A DNA stretch of 46,625 nucleotides, taken from NCBI GenBank assembly GCA_964593905.1, contig CAZQLE010000006.1:1-46625 (forward strand). Direction: 5' to 3'. Origin of the DNA: CAZQLE01 sp964593905 (GTDB taxonomy: Bacteria > Chloroflexota > Anaerolineae > Anaerolineales > Anaerolineaceae). The position numbers were made by a program, and so were the translations under genes. The notes below the pieces were generated by a model. It saw nothing but the letters and a program-made list of their open reading frames with translations, did no database searches and was not told the DNA's origin. This document shows, one piece after another, positions 18,401-28,232 of this stretch; within the stretch, counting starts at the first letter, position 1; each line of letters opens with the position of its first letter.

Positions 18401-21400
18401 AATGGTTCGCAGATAATGGCAGGACTGCCGCCCAGGTAACCCAGATTATTCAAGGGTTGATAGAAGCCGCAGAAAATGGCTACTATTCCGCTTTTGTAGC
18501 CAACATCCATCATGTGCGCTACGATGGTAGCGACTCAATTACACGCACATGGGCAAACCAGATTTGGGCGTATGCACAAAGCCACAATGTTCCCCTGTGG
18601 TCTGCTGAAATGCTGCTCGATTTTGTCAAAGCCCGTGATGCTTCACGCTTCAACAACCTCACTTTCAACAACAGCACACTCTCATTCGACTTTGTGCCCG
18701 GTGCCAACCGTCAAGATTTGACGGTGATGATCCCGGCCAACCATCAGGGCAACGAATTGACATCGATCACCCTGAATGGCGCTGCCCAGGTCTACAACAG
18801 GGTCACGGTGAAGGGACTGGACTACGCCCGCTTCACCACCCCGCCGGCCGGCGGGCAGGTGATCGTGAATTATGGGCAGGACACCACCTCTCCGATCATT
18901 TCAAATGTGGAGGCGAATGAGATCAGCGATGTCTCTGCCACAATCCACTGGCAGACAGACGAGGTGGCCTCCAGCCAGGTTCAATACGGCACCGATGCCG
19001 CCAATCTGAACCAATCGATGACCGTTCCGGGTAACGTTTTATCTCATGCGGTTACCCTCACGGGCTTAAACCCGCTGACCCCCTATCACTACCGGGTTGA
19101 ATCGGTTGACCGGTCGGGCAACCCGCCCACTGTATCGGCGGTTTACACATTCACCACCGGCATGCCGCGCTGGATCGAGACAACCACGGCTGATTTTTCA
19201 GATGGCAGCCTGAGCGGCACTCAAGTTACCACCACCGCAAATGGCGAGGTAATTCTGGGGGTTGGCAGTGGCGCCGGAGATGAATTTGACGGCACCTCTT
19301 TAAATACAACCACCTGGCTGGCAAGAAACATGTTGGGCGGTGAACCGGTTGTGTCGGTGGCCGATGGTCAGGCGACCGTCTCTTCGGCCACCTACATCCG
19401 CACCAACCAGACCTATTTCCAAAAATCATTGGAAGGGCTGATCACCCTGCGCAGCGGGTCGAATGCCCATTTTGGCTGGGCAGATACCGTGAACAGCGGT
19501 GATGATGGGATTATGGATCCGCACTGGATCATATTCACCTCGGCAAACGGCGTGATTTCGGCGCGGACCCGGCTGAACGACGGCCAGGGGCTCAACGGCG
19601 AAGTGAACACATCTCTGGCGGGGGTAGCCCCAGATGTGCCGCACCTGTTTAAGATCGTGTGGAACACAGATAACACAATTCAATTCTGGGTGGACGGGGT
19701 GTTAAAAACAACCCATACCCGCAATTTCACCCAACCCTTCCGCATTTATATCACCTCAAACACCGGGCAAAGCACCCAGGCAGACTGGGTGAGGGTTCTG
19801 GGCGATTACGCCGCCAACGGGGTCTATGAATCTTCGGTGTTTGACCCCGGTCAGACAGCAGATTTTGACAGCCTGGCATGGGCGGGTGATGTCCCCGCGG
19901 GTACTGCGGTGGCGTTTGAGACCCGCACCTCAAATGATGGCGTGGCCTGGAGCGAATGGCTGCCGGTGGCCGGTGACGGAGCCATCGCCAGCCCGGTTGG
20001 CCAGCTCATTCAGTATCGGGCAACTTTAACCACTGCCAATGTCAGCTTCACACCCCGCATGGATGAGGTAATCATCACCTACCAACCGGCCGGGGCAGAC
20101 ACAACCCCGCCCGTCATAACCAGCGTTGTGCCACAAAACCTCGCCAGCGGTGTGGCAATTGGGACGGATATCACCATTAATTTCAGTGAGCCCATCGATA
20201 CGACCACTTTCCAGGCCACCATCAATGGAGCGACCGCCTTCACCACGGCCTATCAGAACGGCTATCGCACCGCAGTGCTAAACCCGGATGTTAATTTTGA
20301 ACCCGATTCACTGGTCAGCGTGTCAATTAGTGGCGCTGTTGAAGATCGGGCCGGGAATCCGCTCGGGACAGCCTATGAATGGAGCTTTATCACCAGCGCC
20401 CAGACCGCCGGGTGGGTTGAAACCACCACAGCAGACTTTTTGGATGGCGTAATCGATAAGGTTTTGATCACCAGCAGCGCAGATGGCGAATTGCAGTTGG
20501 TGCCCGATCTTAACGATCACTTTACCGGCAGCGCACTGGGAACCGACTGGGTGAGCGGACTGTGGGCCGGGGGCGCTTACAGCCCAACCGTCAGCGACAG
20601 TGTGCTGACGCACGGCACACCCGGTAGCTACATCCACTCGGTGAAGCGCTTTGGAGCCGGCACTACCATTGAAGGACGGGTCAGATTTGAAAAAGGCGGC
20701 AATGCACTTGCCCCCTATATCTACTTTGGTCTGGCGGGAACGGATCTGGTGCCCTGGGCATTGTTTGGAACCGGATATACCGGCGACCAGGTGTATGCCA
20801 GCACCTATAATGCCCGCACAGGCGACCCGGTGATCGTGGGCCTCGGGGACCTCTTTGGCGCCTGGCACGATTACAAGATCACTTATAAGAGTGATCGAGT
20901 GGAGTATTATGTGGATGGAGCTTTGCGCCATACCGAAATGGTCTCCATTCCAGTCTCGCTGTACAGTTATCTGAGCATAGGACCACAGGCCCCCGCCGGG
21001 GCGTCAGTCAATGTCGACTGGGTCAGAGTCAATCAATACTCCAGCATTCAAAATACCGTCACCGAATTCAGCGATGATTTCAGCGCACCAGACCTGAACT
21101 GGACCTCGCTGGGGAACCCGGATTTTGGTGGACCGGGCGGAGCCGATTATCATTTGGAGGGCGGCAAACTGGTGCATGGAACGCTGGGCAGCAGCTACCA
21201 TCCGGCGGTTCCGACCAATGCGGGCACCTTCAGCAATTTCGAATTCGAGGTGGATGCTGACTCTCCCAATGGTTTCTGGGGCATCACCTGGGGACTGCAG
21301 GATAATGCACACTATTACTTTGCCCAGTCCTACGGTGGAACGCTCAGGGTCTTCCGGCTGGATAACTTCTTCACCACGTACACGCAGTTGGGCACAAACT

Positions 21401-24331
21401 TCACCGCCCCGGCGGCTGCCCCCGGCGTGTCGCAGCATATCCGCCTGGTGGGCCAAAACGGCGCCTACACAATTTATGTGGACGGCGCGCTGATCGGCAC
21501 CGTTCAAGACACAACCTACCCAATGGGAAAGGTAGGTGTTGTGGGCTATGGGTCATTCATCACAAACTTTGATAATGCCGTCTTGCGCGGATATGAAACT
21601 ACGGTTATCCCCGGGGCAAGCGGGACCTATACCTCGAATGTACATGATTTTGGCGGCGTTCAAAACTGGAACGGGTTGAGCTGGGTCGGCCAGAATCCGA
21701 CAGGCACCAGCGTTCAGTTCGCAACGCGCTCTTCACTGGATAATGCCGACTGGTCGAACTGGGCAGATGTGGGTGTGGATGGAACGATTGGCAGTCCGGC
21801 CAACCGCTACCTCCAATACCGCGTACAACTGGCCTCGACCGATATCAATTTGAGCCCGGTGGTGGAAGAAGTGGTTGTCGGCTCTTCCATTCAACCCACC
21901 TTCCACACACTGACGGTACTGACCGCCGGGGATGGTTCCGGCACAGTAACCAGTGATCCAGCCGGCATCAACTGCGGCGCAACCTGTGCTTACGATTTCA
22001 ACAAAAACACCTCTGTAACGCTGACGGCCACACCCGCTTCCGGCTCCACCTTCAGCGGATGGAGCGGTGCGGGCTGCTCGGGCACAGGCACCTGCCAGGT
22101 GATCATGGATGCGGCCAAATCGGTTACAGCCAACTTTGCGCAGGATGCCTACACCCTGACGGTCACCTCACTGCACGGCACAGTGACAAAGAGCCCCGAC
22201 AAGGCCACTTACACCTACGGTGAGACGGTGCAACTGACCGCCGTGCCCGCCGCGGGCTGGAGCTTTGCCAGTTGGAGCGGCGACGCCACCGGCACCACCA
22301 ACCCGGTCACCGTGACCATGAACGGCAACCGCGCCGTCACCGCTGGTTATACCCAGGACGCGTACACCCTGACGGTCACCTCACTGCACGGCACGGTGAC
22401 GAAGAACCCCGACAAGGCCACTTACACCTACGGTGAGACGGTGCAACTGACCGCCGTGCCCNNNNNNNNNNNNNNNNNNNNNNNNNNNNNNNNNNNNNNN
22501 NNNNNNNNNNNNNNNNNNNNNNNNNNNNNNNNNNNNNNNNNNNNNNNNNNNNNNNNNNNNNGTGACCATGAACGGCAATCGCGCTGTCACCGCCGGTTAC
22601 ACGCAGAACGAGTACACGCTGACCATCACCTCACAGCACGGTACGGTGACAAAGAACCCCGACAAGGCTACCTACACCTACGGTGAGGCGGTGCAACTGA
22701 CCGCCGTGCCCGCCGCGGGCTGGAGCTTTGCCGGTTGGAGCGGTGATGCCACCGGCACCACCAACCCGGTGACCGTGACCATGAACGGCAATCGCGCTGT
22801 CACCGCCGGTTACACGCAGAACGAGTACATCCTGACGGTCAATGTAGTGGGGAATGGCAGCGTCACCCGGGAGCCCAATCAGGCGGTATACCATTATGGA
22901 GATACGGTCACACTGACCGCAACCGCAAATACAGACTGGGTGTTCAGCACCTGGTCGGGTGACTTGACGGGCAGCGTCAACCCCGCGGTCATTACAATGA
23001 ATGCCAGCAAGACCGTTACCGCCACGTTTACAAAAGTCTTACCCACCTGTTATGCGCTCACATTGAGCCATACCGGGCAGGGAACTGACCCAGGCGCAGA
23101 ACCCACCCACTCCGACGACTGCCCATCCGGCCAGTTCATATCGGGTGCGATCATCGAGCTGAATGGCGCCGTCCCTGAGGCTGGTTGGCAGATCGGCAGT
23201 TGGAGCGGAACAGATAGCGACGCCAGCACAGCCAGCACAAACTCTGTTACCATGCCGGCCGCAGCCCACTCCGCGCAGGTTAACTACACCCAGAGCGAAT
23301 ACAACCTGATTGTAACCATCAGCGGCAGCGGCACAGTCACCCGCAACAACAACGGGCCCTACCACTTTGGCGATGTCATCACGTTGACCGCCGTGCCCAC
23401 CGCGGGCTGGAGCTTTGGCAATTGGAGCGGCGATATCACCGGCACCACCAACCCTGCCACCATTCTGATCAATGACAACAAGGCCGTCACAGCCGTCTTT
23501 GTCGACACAACCGCGCCAGAGACAAGCCTCACTGCCTATCCGCCAAACCCCAGTGACAACCACCTGGCAAGTTTCACCTTCAGCGGCACAGACAACCTCA
23601 CCCCGGCCGGCAACCTCATCTTTGAATGCAGGCTCGACAGCACCCCCTGGGCGATCTGCACCAGCCCGAAATCATACACCAGCCTTGCCAGCGGCGCACA
23701 CACCTTCGCGGTGCGGGCGGCCGATGCAGCCGGCAATGTCGACGCAACCCCGGCTGTATACACATGGACCGTGATTACGGGTCAGGCACCGGTGGCGAAT
23801 GCCGGAGGACCCTACACAGGCTCTGAAGGGGCTGCCGTCTATCTCAGTGCAGCCCAATCGACCGACCCGGAGAACAACATTGTTTCTTACCAGTGGGATC
23901 TGGACGAGGATGGACTGTTTGACGATGCAATCGGGAAAACTGCAAAATTCAAGGCTGTGGATAATGGCACCTACACCGTTCAGGTTCGGGTAACCGATGC
24001 AAGCGGCCTGAGCAGCACCGATGACGCAACAGTTACCATTAAAAATGTACCCCCGACCATAACCTCCCTGAAATCCAATCGAATGGTTCGGGCAGAGAGC
24101 AAGGTGAACATCATAGCCACATTCAAAGATCCGGGCAGCCTGGATACGTTCACCGCAGCCTGGAAATGGGGTGATGGCACAACCAGCACAGGAGCCGTGA
24201 GTTCAAAGACGGTTACGGGCTCACATATTTACACAAAACCTGGCGTCTACCTGATCTCTCTCATGATCACCGACAAAGATGGCGGTGTGGCAAAAACTTC
24301 CTATTGGATTGTCGTACTTGCGAAAAGATAA
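15412..24331 (+). CDS. Giant secreted modular carbohydrate-active/adhesin-like protein (interrupted by assembly gap)
   Basis: Start chosen at the ATG at 15412 (GGAGGGG ribosome site; signal peptide 'IVVILSMLLSSFGINATPVFAA'). In order (approximate residues): signal 1-41; Big_5 Ig-like 43-142; GH43/62-like beta-propeller 165-500; Ig-like 500-562; a GATase/ThuA-like segment 572-830; a polysaccharide-deacetylase-like domain 823-1093 ('VSTGDAEY', 'GHEVGPH', 'ARSHTIDWCGW'); FN3 1160-1250; LamG/ConA-like modules and a second Big_5 to ~2160; Bacterial_repeat modules; an Ig-like module; two PKD domains. No LPXTG, SLH or C-terminal anchor is seen. It probably binds and trims polysaccharide outside the cell. 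A 100-N gap shifts the apparent frame; a gap of 63 bp restores one ORF of about 2,970 codons. Confidence 0.85.
22144..22819 (+). repeat. 213-bp (71-residue) tandem repeats containing the assembly gap
   Basis: Units start at 22144, 22357 and 22607 (the next, more divergent one at 22820). Spacing is 213 bp between the first two and between the last two, with near-identical DNA ('GTVTK-PDKATYTYGE', 'GWSFA-WSGDATGTTNPVTV'). More divergent copies of the same fold lie before (21900) and after (22820-23505). They encode Bacterial_repeat (Listeria-Bacteroides type) beta modules. Confidence 0.9.
22462..22561. other. Scaffold gap of 100 N
   Basis: Default-length gap inside the tandem repeats. Unit spacing across it is 250 bp instead of 213, so the true length is 63 bp if no unit is missing, or 63 plus a multiple of 213. 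Confidence 0.97.
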
Positions 24332-24381
24332 GCTTTTGGCCTGACAAACCAGCAAAAGCCAGAAAAGCTTGAGAAACAAAC

Positions 24382-24409
24382 GAGAGGCCGCCCGGTCGGG
24401 CGGCCTCTC
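24382..24409. terminator. Strong hairpin after the giant gene
   Basis: Perfect 12-bp stem GAGAGGCCGCCC (24382-24393) / GGGCGGCCTCTC (24398-24409), 4-nt loop, 50 bp after the stop codon. The T-run is weak on both strands (CCCTGTTT on plus, GTTTGTTT on minus), so it is a terminator or mRNA-end stabiliser. Confidence 0.7.
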
Positions 24410-24556
24410 ACCCTGTTTACCGGGTGCAGCACCCCCACACCGGCGGAAGATCGTCTTGCCCGCGTGCGCAGAGCCGCGACCGGCAAGTCTCTCGGACAAC
24501 GGGCAGGTTCGCGACCTGATGTTTTGTTGCTCTCTTGTTGAGAATAAATTGGCTAC

Positions 24557-24739
24557 GCGCAAAGCCGCCAGCAGCCAGCAGGTTTGCCTTTTTGCCCCGA
24601 CAAGCTTACCAGCCGCCCGGTTTGGGGCAATTCATCCCGGGCAACACTTCCCGCATGCCATACCGGTCCGTGCGTGGCAGACTCTGGCAGTTCCACTATA
24701 CAGGAACACAAAGGGTGAACTCAAGTTTGAGACTTGCGC
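24557..24739 (+). repeat. 183-bp dispersed element, copy 1
   Basis: Same length and, by eye, five mismatches without gaps relative to 42136-42318, same orientation. Ends GCGCAAAG and CTTGCGC form a short imperfect terminal inverted repeat; homology runs about nine bases further left (ATTGGCTAC). It is joined directly to a piece of Rhs core. Short ORFs in it are not convincing proteins; MITE- or REP-like DNA is my reading. The rest of 24332-25127 holds the hairpin above and no gene I can support. Confidence 0.7.
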
Positions 24740-24798
24740 CACCGCCTGCCCACCGTTGAAGTAGGTCTTCTCTGCGATGGTATTGCCGCCTTCGATCC
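24740..24798 (-). pseudogene. Rhs core remnant 1
   Basis: In the minus frame reads 'IEGGNTIAEKTYFNGGQAVA', the same Rhs core segment as in the cassette at 45110-45190, then runs into the 183-bp element and a stop. Only about 20 codons remain. Confidence 0.75.
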
Positions 24799-25127
24799 AG
24801 GACCGTGCCGGTGTCATGGGGCTTTCAAACGATTATCTTCGGGTCAATGGTCAACCGTACGTTGTGGGTGAAAGCGCCGAGCGACATGGCATCCAGGTGC
24901 AGCACGCTACACCGTGACTATTACGGGGTCAGAGCTGTCAATGAGGGCACTTCAAGACCCCTTGCCAAATCCGAATTTTGACCTGATGAATCTACTCAGC
25001 ATGCCTGCTTTTCAAAATTTTCATCCATTAAAATCAATTAGATTTCAAAAAAGAGAAATTAGACATCCAGAAGACACAATAAAATCCTATTTTTAGTCTT
25101 AATTCTGGTGATTAGACAATCCGATCG

Positions 25128-25817
25128 TCAGGAGATTTTAGAAAACCCGCCAATATGGCTGCTTGAAAGACCCAGTTTCACTAAAGCCTGTGCCTGCACT
25201 ACGCCACATTTGACAGGGTCTAAGACAGGCACACCTAGTTCGGCAGCCATCCTAACTTCAAGCCCCGCGAAAACAGCCCCACCGAGAATCAGTACCTCAA
25301 CATGTTGCTCTTCGATCAACTTTTTGCCTGCAGCTACAAATGCATCTAAAGTGGAATTAGATTGGTGCGCTGCTTGCAAGACACTCATCTCTACAGTTTG
25401 AATGCCTCCGCAGCGCTGATCGAATCCATAACGGTGCACCAGGTCGGTGAGAACGGGGCGCAGTTTGCGCAAAGGGGTTAATATACCAAATTGGCTTCCT
25501 AACTGAATGGCGGTGATCATAGCAGATTCGGCAATTCCGACAACTGGTTTCAAAGAAAGTTCACGCGCCGCAAATAAACCAGGGTCGCTAAAACAAGCGA
25601 TGATGAAAGCATCGGCATTCGCTTCATGGCTGGCAATTGCCTCACAAACAGCAACCGCTGAAAGTTCTCCATCCCAATAACCCTGCACGGTGGGCGGAGC
25701 ATTTTTAGGTGTCAGAGTTTCGATTTGTGTGCCTGGCAATGCGGCTATTTCAGCCGCGTTATGGATGTACTGGCTGACGCTAGATGTTCTGTTCCCATTG
25801 ATAACCACCAATTTCAT
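25128..25817 (-). CDS. Asp/Glu/hydantoin racemase family protein lacking the second catalytic cysteine
   Basis: 229 residues. The family racemises amino acids or hydantoins with two cysteines acting as acid and base. The first is present, Cys75 in 'FIIACFSDPGL'. The second, normally in 'LGCAGM', is replaced: 'EVLILGGAVFAG' has Gly180. One-cysteine relatives such as arylmalonate decarboxylase keep only the second Cys, so this is the mirror arrangement; decarboxylase, isomerase or lyase activity is more likely than racemisation. Start is the ATG at 25817; an extension to 25877 would overlap the upstream gene. It is the last gene of the probable operon, 5 bp after the BtpA gene, next to hydantoinase-type enzymes. 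Confidence 0.85.
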   Translation of the reverse strand: MKLVVINGNRTSSVSQYIHNAAEIAALPGTQIETLTPKNAPPTVQGYWDGELSAVAVCEAIASHEANADAFIIACFSDPGLFAARELSLKPVVGIAESAMITAIQLGSQFGILTPLRKLRPVLTDLVHRYGFDQRCGGIQTVEMSVLQAAHQSNSTLDAFVAAGKKLIEEQHVEVLILGGAVFAGLEVRMAAELGVPVLDPVKCGVVQAQALVKLGLSSSHIGGFSKIS

Positions 25818-25822
25818 GAATT

Positions 25823-26608
25823 TTACACAGCCTGTCGGGCTGCCTCCATGAACCGGATGATCTTTTCCTGGTCCCATTGCAAAATTTCGCCAGGTTGGAT
25901 ATTCTTGCGTTTTAATGCGTTACTCACAATAACGCCATCAGCCACCTTTAGAGCTTCGCCCACATTGTCTACTGTGGCGCTGCCGCCTAAGATTAATGGC
26001 TTATTCACACCATTGTTGCGGACGCTTTGAATGATTTGCAACGAATCGTTAAAACTACTGCCGGTCAACACCAGTCCATTTGCGCCAGTATTGGCCGCCC
26101 AGCGCGAAGCTTTTTCTATCGTCACATTGCCCATGGGCGAGCCAGTACGATCATGCACATCTGCTAAAATTTGCAGATCCTCACTATTGAGTAGATGCCT
26201 GTATTCAGAAGCTTCGATGCCACAACCCATCTGAATTCCAGAAGATTTCAACATGCTGCCCACAAACACCTTGATACGCACAAACGACGCACCACTGGCG
26301 AAAGCCACTGCCAACGCAGCCAGCGGATCATGTGCTTCAATGATAATTCCCAGTTCAATTGCAGGGTATTCTTTTTTTAATAATCTTGCCAGAGCGGCCA
26401 TCATGGTCAAGGTTTCAGGCCGGGCATGTTCTGGGCTAGGAGTTTCATCCTGAAGAATAACTGCCGGCATGCCACCTGCCGCAAAGGTGGCCATGTTTGA
26501 CAAGGCATAATCTTCAATTTGGGCCATGGAGGGCATGTTACCTCGTGGGTAAACGGGCAAATGCAACGCAGCAATGACCAGTGGTTTGAGATCAAAAAGT
26601 TTGTTCAT
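25823..26608 (-). CDS. BtpA/SgcQ family TIM-barrel protein
   Basis: 261 residues. The N-terminus 'LKPLVIAALHLPVYPRG' and the regions 'GASFVRIKVFVGS', 'LQILADVHDRTGSP', 'GANGLVLTGSSF', 'KPLILGGSATVDNV' and 'ADGVIVSNALKR' match BtpA/SgcQ along the full length. The family is a TIM barrel related to sugar-phosphate aldolases and phosphoribosyl-type enzymes; BtpA was linked to photosystem I in cyanobacteria, but SgcQ sits in a sugar operon of E. coli, and the biochemical reaction is not established. Here it lies in a catabolic operon, 109 bp after an amidohydrolase and 5 bp before the racemase-like gene, consistent with a metabolic role on a phosphorylated intermediate. Confidence 0.88.
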   Translation of the reverse strand: MNKLFDLKPLVIAALHLPVYPRGNMPSMAQIEDYALSNMATFAAGGMPAVILQDETPSPEHARPETLTMMAALARLLKKEYPAIELGIIIEAHDPLAALAVAFASGASFVRIKVFVGSMLKSSGIQMGCGIEASEYRHLLNSEDLQILADVHDRTGSPMGNVTIEKASRWAANTGANGLVLTGSSFNDSLQIIQSVRNNGVNKPLILGGSATVDNVGEALKVADGVIVSNALKRKNIQPGEILQWDQEKIIRFMEAARQAV

Positions 26609-26717
26609 TGAATTATCACCTAAAAATTGTGTTCTTGCGTAAAGTTTTTAATGGAGGAAGATTTGTCTCTGCCCAATATCTGGTGAACAGTTATAAGGGC
26701 AGCCCTTGCTGAATTAG

Positions 26718-28196
26718 TCACCTTTGGTGAGGCCAACGGGTCTCTTCCAAAGTCATGCGGGCATGACCCCAGAAAGTGGCTGGGGGCTGCATATGACAGC
26801 GTAAATCGGCACGCTCGATAGTGCGCAGCGTTTCCTGTTGGGCCTCTGCGAGAATATCCTCTTCAGAAACGCTGAGTACTTTTCGATCTTCCATGATTAC
26901 TTTGCCGTCCACAATAACAGTGGTCACGTCCTGACCTGTGGCCGAGTACATAAGCCGGTGAACTGGCATGATTTCGGGGATCATGTGAGGTTGGTACATA
27001 TCCACAACAATGACATCCGCTTTTTTTCCAACCTCGAGCGACCCAATTTCATCATCCCAGCCAAGAGCACGTGCCGCATCAATAGTGATCATTTCAAGAA
27101 GTTTTCCCGCAGGAAGGTAGAAAGAGTCTTTCATCAAAATTTGCTGCACCAATTGTGCTTTTCGGGCTGCTTGGAATAAATCAAAGGGGGTTTTGGGGGA
27201 GGTACCGTCGGATACCACTGCAACGGTAACCCCTGCTTCCAAGAGCTGCGGCACGGGTGTTGGGGCTTTGCCCTGTGATCCGCCAGGCATATGCCCAACA
27301 CGGGTATCTGTATTTGCTAAAATCATCACTTCTTCAGTAGACAGACCGTTGCAGTGTTGTAACGATACGTCTGGACCGAGAAGGCCAAATTCATCTTGAC
27401 TGGCCAGTTTTACCATGCCGCCAAATGCGTCCGAATGGATGCGCGTGTTATATTTACTGGCAATATCGCGAACCGCGCGGGATTGTCTGCGGTCATGATC
27501 CGTTAATTTTGGAGCTAAGTCAGGTGGGGTGGGGCCGGACGAATCGAGCGAAGCAACAATTAGGAATGGTGTAATAAAGACGCGGATGCGATCATTCGCA
27601 CCGTGATTCCAGGTTTCTATAGCCATCGCCGCGCCCTGCATGGCCTCTTCAAAAGAGACATCCCGTGTGACGCGTTTTCCACCGGTCCACCGGCTGAAGG
27701 AATGCGGCCAGGGTGGGTTACAGGGGCCAACTGCAACTACTTCACGAATACCAACCTCAGCATAAGCACGGGCATGGTTGTTGGCAAAGATAGGATCATC
27801 ACTGCGCGGTTCTGAGCCAATGACACTTAACCCGCAGGTAATGCCCGATTTCAAACGTTCCAACGCAGAAAGCCTGCCTTCGGTGTACCAATACTCATCG
27901 GTAGTAAAATGTTGATAGACTTGTGTAACCACTTTACCCCAGAACGAGGGTGTATCAGAAGCAATCCCTTTTAAAAGTGAATGACCTCCGTGCCCATGGG
28001 CGTCAATTAACCCGGGTAAAATGAGTTTGTGCTTGCAGTCTATGGTTTTCGATGCTGTATATGCCTGTTCCAATTCCTGACTGGAACCAACAGCCACAAT
28101 TCTCCCGTCGTCAATCGCGACACCACCGTTCTCCAGAATTTGACGTTGGGGATTCATGGTGATAACCGTTCCGTGAATCAGCAAGGTATCAATCAT
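26718..28196 (-). CDS. ATZ/TRZ-type amidohydrolase A (deaminase-like)
   Basis: 492 residues, somewhat longer than typical (~450). Metal ligands of subtype III amidohydrolases are visible: His67 and His69 in 'PGLIDAHGHGGHS', a His in 'RIHSDAFGG', a His in 'SLQHCNGLS' and the Asp in 'VVSDGTSPK'. The family deaminates or dechlorinates N-heterocycles (cytosine, guanine, triazines, SAH). The usual 'GPH' substrate-contact motif is not seen; 'FITPFLIVAS' stands there, so its substrate should differ from that of its neighbour. The C-terminus 'GSLEVGKKADVIVVDMYQPH' is standard. It lies 36 bp after amidohydrolase B. Confidence 0.85.
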   Translation of the reverse strand: MIDTLLIHGTVITMNPQRQILENGGVAIDDGRIVAVGSSQELEQAYTASKTIDCKHKLILPGLIDAHGHGGHSLLKGIASDTPSFWGKVVTQVYQHFTTDEYWYTEGRLSALERLKSGITCGLSVIGSEPRSDDPIFANNHARAYAEVGIREVVAVGPCNPPWPHSFSRWTGGKRVTRDVSFEEAMQGAAMAIETWNHGANDRIRVFITPFLIVASLDSSGPTPPDLAPKLTDHDRRQSRAVRDIASKYNTRIHSDAFGGMVKLASQDEFGLLGPDVSLQHCNGLSTEEVMILANTDTRVGHMPGGSQGKAPTPVPQLLEAGVTVAVVSDGTSPKTPFDLFQAARKAQLVQQILMKDSFYLPAGKLLEMITIDAARALGWDDEIGSLEVGKKADVIVVDMYQPHMIPEIMPVHRLMYSATGQDVTTVIVDGKVIMEDRKVLSVSEEDILAEAQQETLRTIERADLRCHMQPPATFWGHARMTLEETRWPHQR

Positions 28197-28232
28197 GTCT
28201 TTCTCCTATTATCGAGGATGAGAACTTGCAAG

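Noticed and set aside
22562..22686. Frameshift/stop in the giant gene after the gap
   Set aside because: Caused by the arbitrary 100-N filler; repeat periodicity restores the frame.
24826..24917. Short plus-strand frame ('NDYLRVNGQPYVVGESAERH')
   Set aside because: No start, stops soon, no family recognised; possibly a gene scrap but not supportable.
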